This document shows, one piece after another, positions 57,690 to 64,000 of a stretch of DNA of 64,000 nt (positions are counted from its first letter, which is position 1; each line of letters opens with the position of its first letter). The notes under the pieces were generated by a model that ran no database searches, was not told the DNA's origin, and saw nothing but the letters and a program-made list of their open reading frames with translations. The position numbers and the translations under genes were made by a program. Source of the DNA: Mycolicibacterium aurum (GTDB lineage: Bacteria; Actinomycetota; Actinomycetes; Mycobacteriales; Mycobacteriaceae); assembly GCA_900078775.1 (NCBI GenBank), contig LT549889.1, positions 2,976,001-3,040,000 on the forward strand, given 5' to 3'.

Positions 57690-58442
57690 ATGACTGAGCT
57701 CGTACTGGTCGACGTCGTCGATCGCGTCGCCACCGTCACCGTCAACGATCCGGACCGGCGCAATGCGGTGACCGCCGAGATCTCGGCCGGTCTGCGCGCC
57801 GCCATCGAGGCCGCCGAGGCCGATACCGGCATCCACGCGGTGGTCGTCACCGGCGCCGGCAAGGCCTTCTGCGCCGGCGCGGACCTCACCGCGCTCGGCG
57901 AGGCCGCCGAGGACGGACTGCGTGTCATCTACGACGGGTTCCTGGCCGTCGCGAACTGCAGCCTGCCCACCATCGCTGCGGTCAATGGCGCTGCCGTCGG
58001 CGCCGGACTGAACCTCGCACTCGCCGCCGACGTCCGCATCGCCGGCCCGGCGGCGCTGTTCGACCCGCGCTTCCAGAAGCTGGGCATCCACCCCGGCGGC
58101 GGCGCGACCTGGATGCTGCAACGCGGCGTCGGACCGCAGGTCGCTCGCGCCGCGCTGCTGTTCGGCAAGCGCTTCGACGCCGACGAGGCGGTGCGTTACG
58201 GCCTGGCCTTGGAGGTCGCCGACGACCCGGTCGCCGCGGCCCGTGCGCTGGCCGCCGGGCCGGCCTCCGCACCCCGCGATGTCGTGATCGCCACCAAGGC
58301 GTCGATGCGCGCGACCGCCAACCCGGGCTTCGTGGACAGCGAGCAGCACGCGATCGCCGTCGACGTGGAGATCACCCCGCAGGCGCGATCCATCGAGTCC
58401 CCGGAGTTCCAGCGCCGCCTGGCCTCGGCCAAGAAACGCTAG
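57690..58442 (+). CDS. echA14: Enoyl-CoA hydratase/isomerase family protein (EchA14 type)
   Basis: 250 aa crotonase-fold enzyme. The oxyanion-hole residues are in [11 protein letters not shown] and [15 protein letters not shown]. The Glu usually found at the active site reads [13 protein letters not shown], so Glu at the first position (GxxPEgG in classical hydratases) is absent, and the reaction may not be simple hydration. It lies by position and length with Rv2486. It converges on bkdC, with the stop codons 4 bases overlapped. Confidence 0.88.
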   Translation: MTELVLVDVVDRVATVTVNDPDRRNAVTAEISAGLRAAIEAAEADTGIHAVVVTGAGKAFCAGADLTALGEAAEDGLRVIYDGFLAVANCSLPTIAAVNGAAVGAGLNLALAADVRIAGPAALFDPRFQKLGIHPGGGATWMLQRGVGPQVARAALLFGKRFDADEAVRYGLALEVADDPVAAARALAAGPASAPRDVVIATKASMRATANPGFVDSEQHAIAVDVEITPQARSIESPEFQRRLASAKKR

Positions 58443-59632
58443 GCGTCCAGCAGCGCGAGTTCGGGCGTCTCGATCAACTCCTGCAGCTCCCGCAGGAACG
58501 CGGCCACCTGCGCGCCATCGGCGATGCGATGGTCGAAAGCGCAGGTCAGCGACATTGTCGGCCGGGCCACCACCGCGTCGTCGACCACCACCGCGCGCGG
58601 TTTCAGCGACCCCATCCCGAGGATCGCGGCCTCCGGATAGTTGATGACCGGCACGCCCTCGTCCAGGCCGAGTGCACCGAAGTTCGACACCGTAAACGTC
58701 GATCCGGACAGCTCCGCCGGGCGCAGTGTGCCGTTGCGCGCACCCTCGATCAACCGGGTCACCTCGACGGCCAACTCCCGGGTGGGGCGAGCCTGCGCAT
58801 CGGTCACCACCGGCACCAGCAGCCCCCGTTTGGTGGCCACCCCGATGCCGAGATGAATGGATGAATGCCGGTGCAGACGCGGGCCGTCCGGGGTGTCCAC
58901 CCAGGTCGAGTTCATCAGCGGGTGATGGCTGAGCGCCAACGTCAACAAGCGCAACGTCAGCACGAACGGGGTCACGTCGAAACGCTCCGCCAACTTCAGC
59001 AGCACCGTACCGTCGACCACGACGGTGGCATGCGCATCCGGGATCTTGCTGCGCGACAACGTCATCCGCTTGGCCATCTCGACCTGCACGCCGTTGGGCG
59101 CCACCAGGTCCGGCGTGTCGAAGACCGACGACTTGGCCGGCGGCCCGGAGGCGGCCAGCACGTCGTCGCGGGTGACGACACCGTTGCGGCCGGTGGGAGC
59201 GACCCCGTTCAGGTCTACCCCGGTTTCCCGGGCGAGTTTGCGGGTGGACGGTTTGGCCCGGGCGCGCCTGGACCCGTCCAGCCGGTCGTCGGCGCCATAG
59301 CCGACGAGTACGGCACCGGATCCTCCCCCTTCGGCCGGCTCACCCCCGACATCCGGCCCGGCCACGGCGCGGGGCGCGGCGCCCTCTCCGGCGATGCGGA
59401 CCAGCACCGCACCGACCGGCAGTGTCTGGTCCACGTCACCGCCGAGCTCGGCGATCCGGCCGGCATACGGGCTGGGGATCTCCACCTCGGCCTTATTGGT
59501 CTCCAGCGTGCACAGCACCTGGTTCAGCTCGACGACATCGCCGACGGCCACCGACCAGCCGGTGATGGTGGCCTCCTCCAGGCCCTCCCCGAGGTCGGGC
59601 ACCCGGAACTCGTACACCTGCGGCTGTGTCAT
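58439..59632 (-). CDS. bkdC: Branched-chain keto acid dehydrogenase E2, dihydrolipoamide acyltransferase
   Basis: 397 aa from ATG with complement at 59630-59632 ([21 protein letters not shown]). One lipoyl domain with [12 protein letters not shown], whose Lys carries lipoate. A peripheral-subunit-binding region follows ([22 protein letters not shown]). The catalytic domain ends in [16 protein letters not shown] with the active His and Asp. ATGA overlap with bkdB. It is the Rv2495c orthologue by position and size (393 aa). Confidence 0.94.
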   Translation of the reverse strand: MTQPQVYEFRVPDLGEGLEEATITGWSVAVGDVVELNQVLCTLETNKAEVEIPSPYAGRIAELGGDVDQTLPVGAVLVRIAGEGAAPRAVAGPDVGGEPAEGGGSGAVLVGYGADDRLDGSRRARAKPSTRKLARETGVDLNGVAPTGRNGVVTRDDVLAASGPPAKSSVFDTPDLVAPNGVQVEMAKRMTLSRSKIPDAHATVVVDGTVLLKLAERFDVTPFVLTLRLLTLALSHHPLMNSTWVDTPDGPRLHRHSSIHLGIGVATKRGLLVPVVTDAQARPTRELAVEVTRLIEGARNGTLRPAELSGSTFTVSNFGALGLDEGVPVINYPEAAILGMGSLKPRAVVVDDAVVARPTMSLTCAFDHRIADGAQVAAFLRELQELIETPELALLDA

Positions 59633-60663
59633 TGGTTCATCGCCTTCTCGACGCAGTCGAGCAATCGGTCCACCCCGGGCAACCAGAGCTTCTCCAACCG
59701 TGCCGGCGGGTACGGGGTGTCGAATCCGGTGGCGCGCAACACTGGTGCCTCCAGATCGTAGAAGCACTCCTCGGCGATCCGGGCCGCCAGTTCGGCGCCG
59801 AAACCCAAGGTCCGCGCGCCCTCGTGCATCACCACGCACCGCCCGGTGCGCTGGACCGATGCCGCGACGGTGTCGAAGTCCAGCGGGTTCAGCGTCCGAA
59901 GATCGATCACCTCCAGGTCCCAGCCGTGCTGTTCGGCGGCTAGATCCGCCGCGCTCAGCGCGGTGTCCACCAACCCTCCGTAACTGAGCACCGTGACATC
60001 AGATCCACTGCGCGGCACCGATGCCCGGCCGAACGGCAGCGGCGGTGTCTCGGTATCGACGGTGTCCTTGGTCCAGTAGCGCCGTTTGGGTTCCAGGTAG
60101 ATCACCGGGTCGCGGCATTCGATCGACTGCCGCAGCAGCCAGTAGGCATCCCACGGAGTGGACGGGCTGACCACCTTCAGCCCCGCGGTGTGCAACCAGT
60201 AGCTCTCGGTGGATTCCGAATGATGCTCGATCGCACCGATACCGCCGAAGGACGGGATCCGCACCGTCACCGGCATGTCGACATCGCCGTGCGTGCGCAT
60301 CCGGTACTTGGCCAGCTGGCTGACCATCTGGTCGAAGGCGGGCGCGGCGAAGCCGTCGAACTGGATCTCGGGCACCGGCACGAATCCGCGGATCGCCATG
60401 CCGATGGAGATGCCGATGATCGCCGATTCGGCCAGCGGTGTGTCGAAACACCTTCGCGGTCCGAAGGTTTCGGCCAGACCGTCGGTCACCCGGAAGACGC
60501 CGCCCAGCGCGGCGACGTCCTCGCCGAACACCAGCACCCGGTCATCGGCGACCATCGCATCGTGCAGGCCCCGGGTGATGGCCTGGGCCAGGGTGAGCCG
60601 GATGGTGGTCGATTCGGGCACATCATCCCCGCTCGTGGCGGACCGCTCGATGAGCTGCGTCAT
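59629..60663 (-). CDS. bkdB: Branched-chain keto acid dehydrogenase E1 beta subunit
   Basis: 344 aa from ATG with complement at 60661-60663. Transketolase-type pyrimidine-binding domain: [21 protein letters not shown] with the catalytic Glu, [18 protein letters not shown], and the C-terminal domain [15 protein letters not shown] with [11 protein letters not shown]. Together with BkdA it decarboxylates the keto acids from Leu, Ile and Val. Four bases separate it from bkdA. Confidence 0.94.
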   Translation of the reverse strand: MTQLIERSATSGDDVPESTTIRLTLAQAITRGLHDAMVADDRVLVFGEDVAALGGVFRVTDGLAETFGPRRCFDTPLAESAIIGISIGMAIRGFVPVPEIQFDGFAAPAFDQMVSQLAKYRMRTHGDVDMPVTVRIPSFGGIGAIEHHSESTESYWLHTAGLKVVSPSTPWDAYWLLRQSIECRDPVIYLEPKRRYWTKDTVDTETPPLPFGRASVPRSGSDVTVLSYGGLVDTALSAADLAAEQHGWDLEVIDLRTLNPLDFDTVAASVQRTGRCVVMHEGARTLGFGAELAARIAEECFYDLEAPVLRATGFDTPYPPARLEKLWLPGVDRLLDCVEKAMNQ

Positions 60664-60667
60664 GGTG

Positions 60668-61738
60668 TCACTCCTTCCCCAGCTCGATGAGCAACTGGTC
60701 TCGCTGGCGGGCCAACTCGGGGGTGATGTCGTGATAGACCGAGTCGAAGACGTCGACGATGTCCATGTCCGGGGCGCCGACGACGGCGTCACGCAGCTCG
60801 GCCCGCAACCGGGCGGCGCGGCCGGCGACCCGTTCGGCCGCCCGTTCGGTCAGCACACCCATCGCGCGCAGGTAAGTGGCGTACCGGTCGATCGGGTCGC
60901 GCGCGGCCCACTGCTCGACGTCCCGCGCGGCGCGGTAGCGGGTGGGGTCATCGGAGGTGGTGTGCGGGGCCATCCGGTAGGTGATCGCCTCGATATAGGT
61001 CGGCCCGCCACCCGCGCGGGCCCTTGCCACCGCCTGTTCCATCACCCGGAAACAGGCCAGCACGTCATTGCCGTCCACCCGCACCGCGGGCATGCCGTAC
61101 CCGGCCGCGCGGTGGGCCAGCGATTCGGCCGCGTACTGATGGGAGGCCGGCACCGAGATCGCCCACTGGTTGTTCTGCACCACGAATACCACCGGGGCAG
61201 CGAACACCGCGGCGACGTTGAGCGCCTCGTGCGCATCCCCCTCGGAGCTCGCACCGTCGCCCATGTAGGCCACCGTGACCGAGTCCTCGTCGAGGCGTTG
61301 GGCGGCCATCGCGGCGCCGACGGCGTGCAGGCCGTTGGCCCCGATCTGGATGCAGAACGGCGCGCAGCATTTCTCCGTGAAGGATCTGCCACCGTGCCAG
61401 GTGCCGCGCCACACCACACTCATCTGGGCCGGCGTGATGCCGCGGGTCAGAAACGCGCCGAGCTCCCGGTAGGCCGGGAAGATCCAGTCCGTTTTTCGCA
61501 GGCAGGCGGCGGTGCCGACCTGGGCGGCCTCCTGCCCGCGGCAGGACGCGTAGAGGGCGAGTTCGCCCTGGCGCTGGAGGTTGACGAACTCGGTGTCGAG
61601 TTCGCGGGTGAGCACCATCTGCTCGTAGAGCCAGCTCAGGGTTTCGGGCGGCAGATCGCGACGGAAGCGGGTCTCATCGCCGGGCGTCCCGTCCGGCTGG
61701 ACAAGCTGCACCACATCACCTACCGCCGCACCGTCCAT
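60668..61738 (-). CDS. bkdA: Branched-chain keto acid dehydrogenase E1 alpha subunit
   Basis: 356 aa from ATG with complement at 61736-61738, which has GAAGGAGG a few bases upstream; an ATG 24 bases earlier would overlap that ribosome-binding site. Thiamine diphosphate motif GDGASSEGDAHEALN ... VVQNN, and the RGQEAAQVG and PHTTSDDPTRYR blocks with the phosphorylation-loop region of E1 alpha. It is first of bkdA-bkdB-bkdC and starts 95 bases after citE. Confidence 0.94.
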   Translation of the reverse strand: MDGAAVGDVVQLVQPDGTPGDETRFRRDLPPETLSWLYEQMVLTRELDTEFVNLQRQGELALYASCRGQEAAQVGTAACLRKTDWIFPAYRELGAFLTRGITPAQMSVVWRGTWHGGRSFTEKCCAPFCIQIGANGLHAVGAAMAAQRLDEDSVTVAYMGDGASSEGDAHEALNVAAVFAAPVVFVVQNNQWAISVPASHQYAAESLAHRAAGYGMPAVRVDGNDVLACFRVMEQAVARARAGGGPTYIEAITYRMAPHTTSDDPTRYRAARDVEQWAARDPIDRYATYLRAMGVLTERAAERVAGRAARLRAELRDAVVGAPDMDIVDVFDSVYHDITPELARQRDQLLIELGKE

Positions 61739-61833
61739 ACCGCCTCCTTCAGATGGCGACATGTTAGGCCGCCAGTAAGCAGGTTGCTGAGTACTGCGGC
61801 GATCGGTGCGTCTCCCCTGGTCAGGGGTGTCGG

Positions 61834-62646
61834 CTAGCTACCGGGGTGTGGTGCCAGCTGAACAATCCGCTCCGCCCTCCGCAATACCGGGGCATCCACC
61901 ATTATGCCCTCGAAGGCCCATGCGCCCTGCTGATCGCCGACAGCCGCCAGAATGTGTCGGGCCCACTCGACCTGTTCGGGGGTGGGCCGGTAGCCCTCGC
62001 GGATCACCTCCACCTGGCTGGGGTGCAGCGCGACCTTCACGTCGAAGCCGACCGCGACGGCATCGTCGGTCTCCCGGCGCAGCCCGTCGAGGTTCTTGAT
62101 GTCGATGTACACCGAGTCCAGCGCGAGCTTGCCGTACGCCTTGGCGGCCAGCAGTGACTGCGACCGGACATGGGTGGCGACGTCGCGGTAGGTGTCGTCG
62201 GGGAATCGGTTGGCGGTGCCGCCCATGAACCCGAACAGATCCTCGGCACCCCACATGACCCCGATCGCGTTGGCGACCGCGGCGGTCTCGGTCACCTTCA
62301 GCGCGCCCAGCGGCGACTCGACCAGGACGATGACCTCCAGCGGGGCCAGCGCGCTCACCTGCTCGACGGCCTCGCATTTGGGCAGCATGACCGTCGTGTA
62401 CCCGGTGCGCTGCAGCGCTTCGAGGTCCAGTCGCTGGTCCTCGGTGCCGTGCTGGTTGATCCGGATGACGGTGCGCGCCGGATCCAGCGGGGTGTTGACC
62501 ACGGCCTCCCGGGCCGCCGGCTTGTCACCGGCGCCGTCCTCCAGGTCGAGGATGACGACATCGGCTGCGGCGGCGGCCTTTTCGAACCGTTCCGGACGGT
62601 CGGCCGGGCAGAAGATCCAGGCCGGTCCGGTGCTGGCGAGGGTCAC
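61834..62646 (-). CDS. citE: CitE-like (beta-hydroxyacyl-CoA) lyase or thioesterase
   Basis: 270 aa, GTG start overlapping the MaoC stop (GTGA). HpcH/HpaI fold with the Mg2+ and substrate residues in [41 protein letters not shown] and [12 protein letters not shown]. There is no CitD or CitF neighbour, so it is not a citrate lyase subunit. The M. tuberculosis protein Rv2498c has been described as acting on hydroxy-methylglutaryl- or malyl-type CoA esters, which would fit leucine breakdown here. Confidence 0.91.
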   Translation of the reverse strand: MTLASTGPAWIFCPADRPERFEKAAAAADVVILDLEDGAGDKPAAREAVVNTPLDPARTVIRINQHGTEDQRLDLEALQRTGYTTVMLPKCEAVEQVSALAPLEVIVLVESPLGALKVTETAAVANAIGVMWGAEDLFGFMGGTANRFPDDTYRDVATHVRSQSLLAAKAYGKLALDSVYIDIKNLDGLRRETDDAVAVGFDVKVALHPSQVEVIREGYRPTPEQVEWARHILAAVGDQQGAWAFEGIMVDAPVLRRAERIVQLAPHPGS

Positions 62647-63143
62647 TGCTCCTCCTGCGGCTTCTTGCGGACCATCGTCTTTCGGGACGCGGTGGCCACG
62701 ATGTCGCCGTGCTGGTTACGGCCGGTGTGGGCGAAGGTGACGATGCCCTCACCGGGGCGGCTCTTGGATTCCCGCTTGTCGATGACCTCGGACTCGGCGT
62801 ACAGCGTGTCCCCGTGGAACACCGGCTTGGGGAAGGCGATGTCGGAGAATCCCAGGTTGCCGACGATGGTGCCCTGGGTCAGCTGCGCCACCGACAACCC
62901 GACCAGGGTGGACAGCGTGAACATGGAGTTGACCAGGCGGGCGTTGAACGGCGGCAGCGCTTCGGCGAAGGCGGCGTCCAGGTGCAGCGCCTGGGTGTTC
63001 ATGGTGAGCGTGGTGAACAGCACGTTGTCCGCTTCGGTGATGGTGCGGCCCGGCCGGTGCTGGTAGAGCACGCCCGGTTCGAACTCCTCGAACCACAATC
63101 CGCGCTGGACCTCGATCCGCTTGTAACCTTCGACTCCGGTCAC
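62643..63143 (-). CDS. MaoC-like acyl-CoA dehydratase (Rv2499c type)
   Basis: 166 aa, GTG start overlapping the fadE19 stop (GTGA). Hotdog fold with a hydratase-2-like active site: [25 protein letters not shown], where Asp and His are the usual catalytic pair, and [18 protein letters not shown]. It probably hydrates a branched enoyl-CoA made by FadE19 and passes it to the CitE-like enzyme. Confidence 0.91.
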   Translation of the reverse strand: MTGVEGYKRIEVQRGLWFEEFEPGVLYQHRPGRTITEADNVLFTTLTMNTQALHLDAAFAEALPPFNARLVNSMFTLSTLVGLSVAQLTQGTIVGNLGFSDIAFPKPVFHGDTLYAESEVIDKRESKSRPGEGIVTFAHTGRNQHGDIVATASRKTMVRKKPQEEQ

Positions 63144-64000
63144 AGGCCCAACTCCCGGCCGATCAGCATCAGCTGCACTTCGGTTGTCCCTTCGCCGATT
63201 TCGAGGATCTTGGAGTCCCGGTAATGCCGGGCCACCGCGTACTCGTTCATGAAGCCGTAGCCACCGAAGATCTGGGTGGCGTCGCGGGCGTTGTCCATGG
63301 CGGCCTCGCTGGCCACCATCTTGGCCACCGAGGCGGCCTTCTTGAACGGCTTGCCGGCCAGCAGCAGGGCGGCGGCGTCGTAGTAGGCGGTGCGGGCGAC
63401 GTGCGCGCGGGCCTCCATCCGGGCGATCTTGAAGGCGATGGCCTGGTAGGTGCCGATCTTGGCGCCGAACGCCTCACGTTCCTTGGCGTACTTGACGCAT
63501 TCGTCGACGCAGCCCTGCGCGGCGCCGACCGACAGGGCGGCGATCGCGATCCGGCCCTCGTCGAGGATGCGCAGGAAGTTCGCGTAGCCACGGCCCCGTT
63601 CGCCGAGCAGGTTCTCCCGGGGCACCCGGACGTCGTCGAAACTCAGCGGGTGGGTGTCCGAGGCGTTCCAGCCGACCTTGCTGTAGGCGGGCTCGGCGGT
63701 GAACCCGGGGGTGGGCACCGGCACCAGGATCGAGGAGATCTCCTTCTTGCCGTTGCTCTCCCCGGTGACCGCGGTGACGGTGACCAGCTTGGTGATGTCG
63801 GTGCCGGAGTTGGTGATGAACTGCTTGGTGCCGTTGATCACCCAGTCCGACCCGTCCTCTTTGGCGGTGGTGCGGGTGGCGCCGGCATCGCTGCCGCCGC
63901 CGGCCTCGGTCAGGCCGAAGGCGCCCAACGCCTTACCGCTGGCCAGCAGCGGCAGCCATTCTTCCTTCTGCGCGTCGTTGCCGAACCGGTAGACCGGCAT
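63140..64000 (-). CDS. fadE19: Acyl-CoA dehydrogenase FadE19 (3' part)
   Basis: The C-terminal 286 residues; the gene continues beyond the right edge. FAD and substrate regions seen are [33 protein letters not shown], and [19 protein letters not shown]. The C-terminus has [36 protein letters not shown], where Glu in IGEGT is the region used by several members as catalytic base. It begins the operon fadE19-MaoC-citE, in line with branched-chain acyl-CoA oxidation. Confidence 0.94.
   Translation of the reverse strand: MPVYRFGNDAQKEEWLPLLASGKALGAFGLTEAGGGSDAGATRTTAKEDGSDWVINGTKQFITNSGTDITKLVTVTAVTGESNGKKEISSILVPVPTPGFTAEPAYSKVGWNASDTHPLSFDDVRVPRENLLGERGRGYANFLRILDEGRIAIAALSVGAAQGCVDECVKYAKEREAFGAKIGTYQAIAFKIARMEARAHVARTAYYDAAALLLAGKPFKKAASVAKMVASEAAMDNARDATQIFGGYGFMNEYAVARHYRDSKILEIGEGTTEVQLMLIGRELGL

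Overview
The window comes from a high-GC actinobacterium and is almost certainly a fast-growing mycobacterium (Mycolicibacterium-like). The core gene order matches, from memory, the Mycobacterium tuberculosis stretch Rv2457c to Rv2500c: clpX, clpP2-clpP1, tig, nei1-rpiB, the Rv2466c nitroreductase, pepN, an HNH gene, glbO, aglA, the Rv2474c and Rv2475c homologues, gdh, ettA, an ssb paralogue, plsB2, plsC, a wax ester synthase, echA14, bkdC-bkdB-bkdA, citE, a MaoC-type dehydratase and fadE19. Initiation at GTG and ATGA/GTGA stop-start overlaps are frequent, as is usual for the group.

Layout. 1-4070: 5' part of clpX (-), then an accessory three-gene stretch (unknown protein, tandem HD-GYP/LuxR regulator, DsrE protein) whose two transcription units share a near-identical palindromic element, then a small secreted protein. 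4279-7355: protein quality control (clpP1P2, tig) plus tRNA-Pro and tRNA-Gly. 7481-12293: a DUF1542-type membrane protein, then the minus-strand run MpaB-like, rpiB, nei1, Na+/H+ antiporter. 12373-15169: a three-gene operon of NCS1 permease, Fcy1-type cytosine deaminase and an isopenicillin-N-synthase-like oxygenase. 15370-25020: mgtE, a mycothiol-type nitroreductase, pepN, two HNH genes around a DUF5130 locus, glbO, aglA, a thioesterase. 25013-32106: ssb paralogue, ettA and the giant NAD-glutamate dehydrogenase, which carries a single-base frameshift. 32350-34185: a second PknB-like kinase with four PASTA domains. 34192-41567: wax ester synthase, plsC, plsB2 and a CopD/CtaG membrane protein in one tight run.

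41686-57449 is the most accessory part. It holds a PD-(D/E)XK-like protein beside tRNA-Arg, a zinc-ribbon SDR, an alpha/beta hydrolase, a STAS protein divergent from a complete bacteriophytochrome fused to a PP2C/SpoIIE phosphatase, a secreted protein of unknown function, an oligopeptide-type ABC transporter with a MIRU-like tandem repeat, and a very large secreted Gly/Ala-rich protein. 57690-64000 is acyl-CoA and branched-chain keto-acid catabolism.

The most exciting candidate is the phytochrome-phosphatase/STAS pair, which looks like a light-controlled partner-switching module. Three genes (rpiB, gdh, the Gly/Ala-rich gene) each look one G/C short in a run of Gs or Cs. This pattern suggests assembly errors and should be settled before any biology is read into them.
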